Shown here: positions 34,213 to 41,690 of the stretch, in pieces | How positions within the stretch are numbered: the stretch's first letter is position 1 | Layout of the letters: every line of letters starts with the position of its first letter | Assembly (NCBI GenBank): GCA_018662825.1 | Contig: JABJFI010000089.1 | Coordinates: 1-48,645 of the forward strand | Reading direction: 5' to 3' | DNA: 48,645 nucleotides | From: Methanobacteriota archaeon | GTDB lineage: Archaea > Thermoplasmatota > Poseidoniia > Poseidoniales > Poseidoniaceae | The notes under the pieces: generated by a model | What the model saw: the letters and a program-made list of their open reading frames with translations, nothing else | Told to the model about the DNA's origin: nothing | Databases searched by the model: none | Translations under genes and position numbers: made by a program

Positions 34213-36645
34213 GTGAAAACTAGAAAAATTACCACGACAATCGTTGCTCTAACATTGATTTTTATGGCAACCTCGACGCTTTTTAACGAGACAAATGAAT
34301 TACAACCAGATGGCATAATTGAATTTAGCCATGAAGGTGTAGCAAATGGAACTGCCATACTCGGCGGAGTATTAACTTGGCAAGATGATATGTGGGATGC
34401 TTCATGGAATTGTAGCGGCGGTCTTGCACTAGTTGCACCTCTTGATTGGGATGATTTCGTTGCATCAGGAGAATATGACCCCCATAATTACACTTCGTGG
34501 GGAATAGGAATCACAGGTGCTGATTCATATTATACCGAAAATGCTCCAGAAGGCGAGTGGGTAGTTACCGCTGGATTAGACTGTATCGATGATATGGGCG
34601 ACGCACGCTCTGCAGGCGGCCAATATGGCGATGTTCATGAAAATCCCCCTACTGTCAACTTGACCAATGGCACAACCACTGGCGATGTTAGTTTTACACT
34701 GATTGAGTATGGTGAATATACCTTCGTTTGTGGCGATGGAGATGAAATTCCATTCAGCTATGTCAATGATGGCGATGAAGACTGCGATGATGGCAGTGAT
34801 GAACAACAGTATGATGCTGATGGAAACGAGATTAATTGGTTCGATTGTCATGATGGAACCATGATTTGGGTTCATCAAGTCAATGACGGCAATGATGATT
34901 GCCCTGATGGCGAAGATGAACTTGGAGATGAAATGTCTCTCGAAGATATCATGGAAATGATTGATGCTGATGGTGATGGTTACCTCAGCCTAGATGAAAT
35001 CATTGATTTCATCAACGAAATGGAAAACGACGAAAGCGGAGAAAACATCTCACAAGAAGAAGAAGATATGATTAGCGATGCATTCACTGAATCTGATTCT
35101 GATGGAGATGGATTATTGGACATTGATGAATTAGAAACATTCTCAAACCTCATGGATGACATGGATGATGGCAATGATGGCCCTACTTTCGTTTGTGGCG
35201 ATGGAGAAGAAATTCCATTCAACTGGGTCAATGATGGCTATGAAGACTGCGATGATGGCAGTGATGAGCAACAATATGATGCTGATGGAAACGAGATTAA
35301 TTGGTTCGATTGTTATGATGGAACCATGATTATTTGGGTTCATCAAGTCAATGACGGCAATGAGGATTGCTCTGATGGCGAAGATGAAGGTGGCAATGGT
35401 GGCGAATATCCGATTTGTGAATCTCTCATGAATATCAATTTCAACCAGATGGGCGACCATACAGCAGAATTGTCTTTTTCCAGTACATGTGTTTTCGATT
35501 CAGATGATAGTGCAAACATGTCCTCATACTGGGATACTGACGGTGATGGCAATTTAAGTAGCGAAGAACTCACATCAGCACAAGATCAAATGAATGAAGA
35601 GGAGGTATGCTATGCTGAGAATGGAACCGAAGTACCCTGTGCTGATGATGATGGCGATGACGGCCTATTCAGCTTCGATGGAACAGTTATGACAACTCAA
35701 CCTGAAATGGGTGATGATTCCATGAGTATTCTCTCTGTAGATGCAGGAATAGTTACTATTTCGTCAACAACTCAAGTCATCACTCTATACAGTAATGATA
35801 CCCTGTTCTCGCATACATTCGGGTATGATGCCGGTGCTGATTGGGATGGAGGAAACGACGAATGCATGGGTGGATTAATGATCACCGCAACTTCTCCTTG
35901 GAGTGTTAGCAATGTCTCATTCTTACCTGCAACCGATTGGATAGCTGCAATGTATGCAGATGGTTCTGGTTGGATAGTAGAAAATTTTGACGCCGACGAT
36001 GATGGACACTGCAATTCACAGCCTTCAGAAGTTGTAATTGTCTTCACAACACCTGAACCTGTAGATGTAGAGGGATGTATGAACTCAACGGCAACAAATT
36101 ATAATGCAGATGCTACTGTTGATGATGATACATGCGAGTATCCAGAACCAGTTGTCGATACCGCCCCAACATGTGAAATCTACTACAATATTGGTGGAGT
36201 GGCTCTAACAGCCGATAGCACATGGTCTGTTGAAATTCAGTCTGCTGTCTCTGTAGAGATGCCGGCTGATGGAGAATTCTCACTGGCCTTGCCAGTTGGT
36301 GAATACTCTGTAATCATGGTCTGCAACGATGCAGAAGGTGATGCAATAGTTGTCTCGGGAACCAATGGAGATGAAACATGGAATGGAACTGCTCAGAATG
36401 GAGTAATATATTCCGAAGGAGTGTTCGAAATTACCGATGCAGATGTTAATGAATCTGTAGATGTCACTCTGACATGGAGTTCCACTACTTTCAGTGGAAC
36501 CTTCAACACTCACTTCACGGCTGTGGAGAGTTTGACTGATGCAATCGAAGAAACTGACGTTGGTGCCTTACCTGGCTTCACCAGTATGATTTCCATCACC
36601 GCAATGCTTGGTGCTGCTCTGATTCTGGCCCGTCGAAAAGACTGA
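34213..36645 (+). CDS. secreted calcium-binding protein with LDLR-A-like motifs, EF-hands and PGF-type sorting tail
   Basis: 810 residues from the GTG at 34213 (AGGTGA just before it, signal peptide immediately after); an ATG at 34180 would add 11 residues. Counting from the GTG, LDLR-A-like units lie at ~171-197 and ~210-236, two EF-hand-like loops at ~252-266 (DADGDGYLSLDE) and ~295-310 (DSDGDGLLDIDE), and a second pair of LDLR-A-like units at ~326-352 and ~365-392. Another EF loop is DTDGDGNLSSEE. Later come a beta domain and a GCMNSTATNYNADATVDDDT motif, known from marine surface proteins. The C-terminus is LPGFTSMISITAMLGAALIL with ARRKD, a PGF-CTERM-like sorting signal. The whole chain is extremely acidic and should bind much calcium. 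Probable surface-attached binding protein. Confidence 0.82.
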   Translation: MKTRKITTTIVALTLIFMATSTLFNETNELQPDGIIEFSHEGVANGTAILGGVLTWQDDMWDASWNCSGGLALVAPLDWDDFVASGEYDPHNYTSWGIGITGADSYYTENAPEGEWVVTAGLDCIDDMGDARSAGGQYGDVHENPPTVNLTNGTTTGDVSFTLIEYGEYTFVCGDGDEIPFSYVNDGDEDCDDGSDEQQYDADGNEINWFDCHDGTMIWVHQVNDGNDDCPDGEDELGDEMSLEDIMEMIDADGDGYLSLDEIIDFINEMENDESGENISQEEEDMISDAFTESDSDGDGLLDIDELETFSNLMDDMDDGNDGPTFVCGDGEEIPFNWVNDGYEDCDDGSDEQQYDADGNEINWFDCYDGTMIIWVHQVNDGNEDCSDGEDEGGNGGEYPICESLMNINFNQMGDHTAELSFSSTCVFDSDDSANMSSYWDTDGDGNLSSEELTSAQDQMNEEEVCYAENGTEVPCADDDGDDGLFSFDGTVMTTQPEMGDDSMSILSVDAGIVTISSTTQVITLYSNDTLFSHTFGYDAGADWDGGNDECMGGLMITATSPWSVSNVSFLPATDWIAAMYADGSGWIVENFDADDDGHCNSQPSEVVIVFTTPEPVDVEGCMNSTATNYNADATVDDDTCEYPEPVVDTAPTCEIYYNIGGVALTADSTWSVEIQSAVSVEMPADGEFSLALPVGEYSVIMVCNDAEGDAIVVSGTNGDETWNGTAQNGVIYSEGVFEITDADVNESVDVTLTWSSTTFSGTFNTHFTAVESLTDAIEETDVGALPGFTSMISITAMLGAALILARRKD
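34723..35388 (+). repeat. four LDLR-A-like segments as a duplicated pair around EF-hands
   Basis: Units are at 34723-34803, 34840-34920, 35188-35268 and 35305-35388. The first and third, and the second and fourth, are nearly identical, so a two-unit block was duplicated around the EF-hand segment. The consensus is F-x-C-x-D-G, ~10 residues, V-N-D-G-x-x-D-C-x-D-G-[S/T/E]-D-E. The single unit in the protein at 2450-3421 (2928-2998) is the same type. Confidence 0.8.
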
Positions 36646-36658
36646 GATTCAGAACATC

Positions 36659-36693
36659 GATTGATTTAATCAATCCCGAATTAGCGAAATTCG
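36659..36693 (+). terminator. two adjacent inverted repeats after the calcium-binding protein gene
   Basis: GATTGATTTAATCAATC (36659-36675) is a perfect palindrome around one base, and CGAATT-AGCGA-AATTCG (36677-36693) is a perfect 6-base hairpin. They begin 13 bases after the stop. Archaeal termination does not need hairpins, so these may protect the 3' end; no strong T-run follows. Confidence 0.35.
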
Positions 36694-36747
36694 AGGTTGC
36701 TGTGTCTTTGCTTTAGGCATAGACACAAGCACTGCTTTGAATGACCC

Positions 36748-36766
36748 TTGACCACTAGTGGTTCAA
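36748..36766. promoter_or_regulatory. palindrome upstream of the MFS gene, candidate operator
   Basis: The core CCACTAGTGG (36752-36761) is a perfect 10-base palindrome; with flanks TTGA and TTCAA the symmetry extends except for one extra T. It lies ~35 bases upstream of the TATA-like box at 36801, a place for a regulator of an exporter gene. Confidence 0.4.
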
Positions 36767-36800
36767 TAGAACTGTTAGTAGTACAAGTCGTAATGGTGGC

Positions 36801-36806
36801 TTATAG
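36801..36806 (+). promoter_or_regulatory. TATA-like promoter element for the MFS gene
   Basis: TTATAG within GGCTTATAGG is centred 27 bases before the ATG at 36830, predicting a leaderless transcript. The only ATG between is followed at once by a stop. Confidence 0.45.
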
Positions 36807-36829
36807 GCTGAACCATGTGAGCACACTTC

Positions 36830-38353
36830 ATGGAAAACGAGTCTGAATATCCAGATAACAGATGGCTTATTCTTGGTGTAATGAGTTTGAGTTTGATAAT
36901 TGTCATGCTCAATAATGTGACACTGAATGTTGCTTTACCTGAATTATCAAAGGACCTCAAGGCTGGTAACAGTGAATTGCAATGGATTATGGACTCCTAT
37001 GCGCTTGTGTTTGGAGGCACCTTGCTGTTAATGGGTGCCCTTGGAGACCGGTTCGGACGGAAGGGTGCATTACAAATCGGCCTCATCATAGTTGCTAGTG
37101 CATCGGCATGGACTGCATTGTATGCTGAAACTTCGAATCAAGTGATATTTGCTAGAGCGGCAATGGGGCTTGGGGCTGCACTTGTCATGCCTTCGACACT
37201 TTCAGTAGTTCTCGTGGTCTTTCCTCCCGAAGAACGTGGTAAAGCCATCGGAATTTGGGCTGCAATGGCTGGAATTGGAGCACCTATTGGTTTGCTTGTT
37301 GGAGGCTGGGCGGTTGAAAATTTCGATTGGCAAATGGTGTTCTTGATCAATGTCCCCGTCATCATCATCGCCCTCGTCGCTGGAGCACTAATCATTCCTC
37401 GCTCAAAAGATTCCACTGGAAAACCACTTGATTTGGTCGGGTCGGCACTTTCTGTAGTCGCTCTTGGCTCTCTTTTGTATGGTATTATCGAAGGACCAAG
37501 CCTTGGATGGGATGACCAAAATGTTATCGTTGCTTTCGTGGCATTCCTCCTCTCGGGAGCAATGTTTGTCCGCTCACAACTACGTTCAGAACATCCATTA
37601 TTGCCTTTGGAATTCTTTTCTCAACGGCAATTCACTATTGGTTTAATGGCGATTGCTTTGGCCATGTTTGTTATGTTCTCATTCATGTTCATGCAAATGT
37701 TGCATTTCCAATTAGTTCGAGGGCTCTCACCTCTAGAGGCGGCAATTCGGTTCTTCCCTCTGCCACTCGGCTTGATGCCTGCGGCTGCAAATAGCGACCG
37801 TTTGGTTGGAAAGTTGGGTCGCAAAAAAGTTGTCACTCTCGGACTGTCTTTGGTTGCTGCAGGGCTTCTGCTGTTCACTTTGGTCACCACAGAGACTGCC
37901 TATGTTCAAATCGCACTTACATTCGTGTTACTTGGTTTGGGTATGGGATTGACCATGGCTCCTTCAACAACTGCCATTATGGAGGCTATTCCTGAATCCA
38001 AGGCCGGCGTCGGTAGTGCAACCAACGATGCCAGCAGGGAAGTAGGGGGCGCTCTAGGCATTGCTATTGGCGGTAGTGTCCTTAACCAAATCTATCAGAA
38101 GTCTTTGGTAATTCCAGAATCGTTCAGTCACATAAAAGACGTTTTGTCTTCATCATTTCCTGCAGCAATGCGGGTTGGTGCTGAAACAGGTGGGCCAGAA
38201 GGTGCTGCACTCATTGCTTCAGCTCAGGAAGCATTCGTTAGCGGCATGGTTGGTTCGTGTTACGTTGCAGCTGCTGTTGCAGCCATCGCTGCCATCATCG
38301 TATGGACAAAGATGCCCGATGAGGCGGCAACCAATTCCACCTCAGAAGAATAA
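36830..38353 (+). CDS. MFS transporter, DHA2 (14-helix) drug-exporter type
   Basis: 507 residues with about 14 hydrophobic helices. Landmarks: NVALPELSKDL in helix 1, the motif A loop GALGDRFGRKGALQ, the motif C-like region GIGAPIGLLVGGWAVENFDW, and the internal ANDASREVGGALGIAIGGSV element. This is the EmrB/QacA (DHA2) pattern: proton-driven export of organic compounds. Related proteins may instead export metabolites. No partner membrane-fusion protein is nearby, as expected for an archaeon without an outer membrane. The promoter is separate, with a palindrome that may be an operator. Tail-to-tail with enolase at 37 bases. Confidence 0.88.
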   Translation: MENESEYPDNRWLILGVMSLSLIIVMLNNVTLNVALPELSKDLKAGNSELQWIMDSYALVFGGTLLLMGALGDRFGRKGALQIGLIIVASASAWTALYAETSNQVIFARAAMGLGAALVMPSTLSVVLVVFPPEERGKAIGIWAAMAGIGAPIGLLVGGWAVENFDWQMVFLINVPVIIIALVAGALIIPRSKDSTGKPLDLVGSALSVVALGSLLYGIIEGPSLGWDDQNVIVAFVAFLLSGAMFVRSQLRSEHPLLPLEFFSQRQFTIGLMAIALAMFVMFSFMFMQMLHFQLVRGLSPLEAAIRFFPLPLGLMPAAANSDRLVGKLGRKKVVTLGLSLVAAGLLLFTLVTTETAYVQIALTFVLLGLGMGLTMAPSTTAIMEAIPESKAGVGSATNDASREVGGALGIAIGGSVLNQIYQKSLVIPESFSHIKDVLSSSFPAAMRVGAETGGPEGAALIASAQEAFVSGMVGSCYVAAAVAAIAAIIVWTKMPDEAATNSTSEE

Positions 38354-38390
38354 GTACTTTCGCATACTAGAAATAACTGTAATATCATAC

Positions 38391-39641
38391 TCAGAATGGT
38401 GAACGATATTCATCGACATCTTCTGCAATTCGGAGTAATTGATTGTATTTTGCAACTCGGTCACTACGGGCAGGTGCACCGGTCTTGATTTGACCTGCAC
38501 GAGTTCCTACAGCTAGGTCGGCAATGGTTACATCCTCGGTCTCTCCACTTCGATGAGAAATCACATTGTTGTAACCGTGTGATGTTGCAAGGTCCATTGA
38601 TTCAAGTGTTTCTGTAACCGTTCCAACCTGGTTCAATTTGACCAACATAGCGTTTGCCGCGCCAAGTTCAATCCCTTGGGCCAAACGTTCTGATTGTGTG
38701 ACAAATAAATCATCACCTACAGATTGTACTCTATGCCCTTCACGCTTAGTAAAGTTCGTCCAACCTCGCCAATCGTCTTCACCAAATCCATCTTCAATAG
38801 AAACAATTGGATATTTATCAAGCCAACCTGAATACACATTTGCTAATTCATCACTGGAAAGTACTTTCCCGTCCATATGATAACCGTCTTCTTTATGAAA
38901 TTCTGTAGCTGCTACATCCAAAGCAATACCCATTTCCTCAACCGAGTACCCAGCACTTTCAATCGCTCTAACCATGTACTTTAGGCCTTCTTCATTGGCT
39001 GGCAAATTTGGTGCAAAACCTCCTTCATCGCCAACACCACCGAGCAATCCATCGGTTTTGAGTTCTTTTTTGAGTGCATGATAAGTCTCTACACCTGCTC
39101 GAAGTCCTTCTTCAAAGGTATCAAATCCATGAGGCATAACCATAAATTCTTGCACATCGACATTGCTTGCAGCGTGAGCGCCACCATTGAGAATGTTAAG
39201 CATTGGAACCGGCATCAATCCACCAGCAACACCTCCAATGTATTTCCATAGAGGCAATTCATGGAATGCAGCACCAGCATGAAGGCATGAAAGTGAAGCA
39301 CCAAGCATAGCGTTTGCTCCGAGTTCTGCTTTGTTTGGAGTTCCATCCAACTCGATCATCAATTCATCGAGAATTCGTTGTTCATCAACCGGCATACCTA
39401 GAAGAATTTCTTCGATTCGTTCAGTGACGTTATTGACAGCTTGAGAAACACCTTTTCCGAGGTACTTTGTCGAATCTCCGTCTCGCATTTCAAGCGATTC
39501 ATAGGCGCCAGTAGAAGCGCCTGAAGGCACTGCTGCACGACCAAGCAAGGTCCCATCAACGTAACAATCAACTTCAACGGTTGGATTTCCACGACTGTCG
39601 AGAATCATTCGAGCATCGAGACCGGTGATGTGACCAGACAT
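38391..39641 (-). CDS. eno: enolase (phosphopyruvate hydratase)
   Basis: 416 residues, normal length. N-domain LDSRGNPTVEVDCYVDG and the mobile loop GASTGAYES; then VPMLNILNGGAHAASNVDVQEFM, the metal ligands in ALDVAATEF and IEDGFGEDDW, the catalytic Lys in AMLVKLNQVGT and the SHRSGETED motif. It converts 2-phosphoglycerate to phosphoenolpyruvate, the substrate of the pyruvate kinase also encoded here. A strong TATA-like box lies 70 bases before the ATG. It is divergent from the Lrp-type gene. Confidence 0.97.
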   Translation of the reverse strand: MSGHITGLDARMILDSRGNPTVEVDCYVDGTLLGRAAVPSGASTGAYESLEMRDGDSTKYLGKGVSQAVNNVTERIEEILLGMPVDEQRILDELMIELDGTPNKAELGANAMLGASLSCLHAGAAFHELPLWKYIGGVAGGLMPVPMLNILNGGAHAASNVDVQEFMVMPHGFDTFEEGLRAGVETYHALKKELKTDGLLGGVGDEGGFAPNLPANEEGLKYMVRAIESAGYSVEEMGIALDVAATEFHKEDGYHMDGKVLSSDELANVYSGWLDKYPIVSIEDGFGEDDWRGWTNFTKREGHRVQSVGDDLFVTQSERLAQGIELGAANAMLVKLNQVGTVTETLESMDLATSHGYNNVISHRSGETEDVTIADLAVGTRAGQIKTGAPARSDRVAKYNQLLRIAEDVDEYRSPF

Positions 39642-39708
39642 TGAGTTCCCCGTTTCATCCCAACCAATGGCGCCCTTTGAAGGAAACGGACAAATACCTC
39701 TCGAAAGT

Positions 39709-39716
39709 AATTATAA
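39709..39716 (-). promoter_or_regulatory. TATA-like promoter element for enolase
   Basis: The minus strand reads CTTATAAT, a strong archaeal TATA match. A start ~26 bases downstream leaves a leader of about 45 bases. Confidence 0.5.
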
Positions 39717-39790
39717 GTGGATTAAGGCGATAATTCCACTTTCCGGCAGCATAGTTGGAGTGAAGGTCGTAAAAAGGCATTAAGGTGAAT

Positions 39791-39798
39791 TGATATAC
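39791..39798 (+). promoter_or_regulatory. TATA-like promoter element for the Lrp-type regulator
   Basis: TGATATAC is centred 25 bases before the ATG at 39819, predicting a leaderless transcript. The motif AAACCGTAGGG (39802-39812) follows; the same 11 bases occur upstream of the winged-helix gene at 9732. Confidence 0.45.
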
Positions 39799-39818
39799 TC
39801 TAAACCGTAGGGTCCAAC

Positions 39819-40241
39819 ATGTCTCGTGTTTCTGAAATCGACCGCGCTATTCTTGCTCAACTTCGAACCAATGGACGGATGTCCTATGTTGAACTGGCCA
39901 AAGAAGTCGGTGCTTCAGAACGAACTGTGCGAACACACGTTCGTAAAATGGAAGAAGATGGAACCATCCGTGGTTACACTGTTCGAGAAGGAGGCGTTGG
40001 ATTGACTGCCCTTGTTCGTATCAAAGTCTCACCTGGTGCTGAAATCGGTTCTTTTGCTTCTGAAGTGACCGGATGGGATGGAATTGAAATTATTTATGAA
40101 GTCTCTGGAAGTGCTGACCTTGTTGCCCTAGTGCACGTTGATGACACCATGGCTTTGCGAACTTTACTCGATAAAATGTGGCTTGCTGCACCAAATGAAA
40201 TCGCTTCAACAACCACAGAGTTAGTTCTTGAACAGTATTGA
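39819..40241 (+). CDS. Lrp/AsnC-family transcriptional regulator
   Basis: 140 residues, normal length. The N-terminal helix-turn-helix (~5-55) reads IDRAILAQLRTNGRMSYVEL and VGASERTVRTHVRKMEEDG. A linker follows, then the RAM (ligand-binding) domain (~65-140), with VSGSADLVALVHVDD carrying the typical G-x-x-D pattern. These proteins act as multimers and often sense amino acids. The regulon is not shown by context; enolase is divergent with 177 bases between. Upstream there is a TATA box for a leaderless start. The stop touches the next, opposite gene. Confidence 0.88.
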   Translation: MSRVSEIDRAILAQLRTNGRMSYVELAKEVGASERTVRTHVRKMEEDGTIRGYTVREGGVGLTALVRIKVSPGAEIGSFASEVTGWDGIEIIYEVSGSADLVALVHVDDTMALRTLLDKMWLAAPNEIASTTTELVLEQY

Positions 40242-40370
40242 TTATTCTTCTTCTTGAGGAGGATTTACGACTTCATCCTTGACACTCTGTTCAGCAAGAC
40301 CGTAATCGATGCCGCAACTTCTGCATACCATGTTTTTATCCCAATCACATTGGCGACGGCATCCAGACAT
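40242..40370 (-). CDS. 42-residue zinc-finger-like small protein
   Basis: 42 residues, missed by length cut-offs. It starts MSGCRRQCDWDKNMVCRSCG, so the four cysteines form CxxxC...CxxC, a probable single zinc site, followed by a polar tail ending in Glu. GAGGTG stands six bases before the ATG and overlaps the stop of the preceding thioredoxin-fold gene, so the two are translated from one message. No base separates its stop from the end of the Lrp gene. The ribosome site, the position and the cysteine spacing support a real gene; function unknown, perhaps a partner of the redox protein or an RNA-binding finger. Confidence 0.7.
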   Translation of the reverse strand: MSGCRRQCDWDKNMVCRSCGIDYGLAEQSVKDEVVNPPQEEE

Positions 40371-40379
40371 TTACCCACC

Positions 40380-40919
40380 TCACATTTTCCATTTGACAGA
40401 GCAACCAATGGATTCGGTGATGGAAATCTTAGGGGTTGTACCTGCAAGCATGGATTGAATCGCATCATCTAATTCATGTGTTTGAACACTCGAAGGGTCA
40501 CGTGGTGAATCGTCCATCCGACCTTTGTAGAACAAGTTTAGTTCACTATTGAAGAGAAAGAACTCTGGTGTCCTTTTTGCGTCGTATGCATGCGCAACAT
40601 CTTGAGAAACATCGTGGAGATAGGGGTATGACATACCTTGTGCCCGTGTCTGCATGTGCTCAAAAGAATCGTTTGGATAAACAGTCGGGTCATTCGAATT
40701 GATGCCGATAAATCCAATGTTGAGGTCGTTTGCTTTTGCTGCCATCGCTTCAAGGCGTGAAATACTGGCGATTACATATGGGCAATGGTTGCACTCAAAG
40801 ACGACAATGAGGCCGTTTTCTCGACTTGATGTTTCAACATTCATCACCGGTGAACCATGTTTTTCATTCGAATTTTGTAGTTCAAAAGCCGGAGCAGCAT
40901 CTCCAATATTTAGGGACAT
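40380..40919 (-). CDS. thioredoxin-fold AhpC/TSA-like redox protein
   Basis: 179 residues from the ATG at 40919; a TTG nine codons upstream gives a longer form that the family does not support. The N-terminus SLNIGDAAPAFEL is typical of redoxins. The active site is FECNHCPYV, a CxxC with a following cis-Pro region, and ends SIGCSVKWK with another cysteine, as in a distinct family of thioredoxin-like proteins with CNHCPY. A role in thiol or peroxide reduction is likely; the donor is unknown. The small zinc-finger gene follows 9 bases downstream. Confidence 0.85.
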   Translation of the reverse strand: MSLNIGDAAPAFELQNSNEKHGSPVMNVETSSRENGLIVVFECNHCPYVIASISRLEAMAAKANDLNIGFIGINSNDPTVYPNDSFEHMQTRAQGMSYPYLHDVSQDVAHAYDAKRTPEFFLFNSELNLFYKGRMDDSPRDPSSVQTHELDDAIQSMLAGTTPKISITESIGCSVKWKM

Positions 40920-41002
40920 AACTTGTTTGAAGGTGCCTTGACTCAAAATCCTTCGCTTGAAAATGTAAGGGATATTGATTAACTGTCGTAAGGAAACCTA
41001 GC

Positions 41003-41674
41003 ATGACGCCGTTAGAAACAATTGCTTCTCATTTTACCCATGAAAAGAGAGCAATACAATGGTTGAATCAAATTTGCACGGGAAACGAATGGGTCTCAAT
41101 AGAAAGTAGATATAAGGACGAGATTGATGTAGATGTGGTTAATTTTAATATCGAACTACAAGGAGAATCACTTCGGAAGTATCGAATTGTCGGTGCAGTG
41201 ACAAGAGGAGAAAAGAGTCTTGTCTCACTTATGCCCGAACAGGTCCTTGGAACTGACGAACAAGCAGATGAACAAGACGGAATGGATGCTTGGTGCTCTC
41301 TTTGTCTCAATCCGATTGGCAGAAACTCCGAATTGCCACTTGGCGATCGATTGTGCTCGTTACTCTTGGCCCTACATAATGATATACAGTTAGCGAAATC
41401 AATCGCAATCATAGATTTGTTTTTAGCCCACGACCATAATGACCACAAATGGATTATTGGCTATCATTCAGAGGGAATGTATCTGCCTGGAGAGGACAAG
41501 GAATTGTATGAACTTGTTCCTGAGGAAATTAGACATCTAAATCATCACTTTTATTGCATTGAAGATGATTTGCAATTTGCTTCGTTGAACGAAGAGGACG
41601 CACAACTAATTTTTGATGAAGAAATACATATCGCGTCTAATAAAATACGAATAAAGAAGCAATCCGGAGAGTGA
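41003..41674 (+). CDS. hypothetical protein, possibly cotranscribed with pantoate kinase
   Basis: 223 residues, soluble, acidic. It contains a CSLC pair near residue 93 (DAWCSLCLNPIG), a DHNDHKW stretch around 145-150 and a helical C-terminus. I do not recognise the family. It is divergent from the thioredoxin-fold gene (83 bases between starts) with a TATA-like GATATTGATTAAC about 28 bases before the ATG and AAGGA nearby. The pantoate kinase gene begins 16 bases after its stop. Confidence 0.65.
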   Translation: MTPLETIASHFTHEKRAIQWLNQICTGNEWVSIESRYKDEIDVDVVNFNIELQGESLRKYRIVGAVTRGEKSLVSLMPEQVLGTDEQADEQDGMDAWCSLCLNPIGRNSELPLGDRLCSLLLALHNDIQLAKSIAIIDLFLAHDHNDHKWIIGYHSEGMYLPGEDKELYELVPEEIRHLNHHFYCIEDDLQFASLNEEDAQLIFDEEIHIASNKIRIKKQSGE

Positions 41675-41690
41675 GGTTAGGCGAGAGTTC

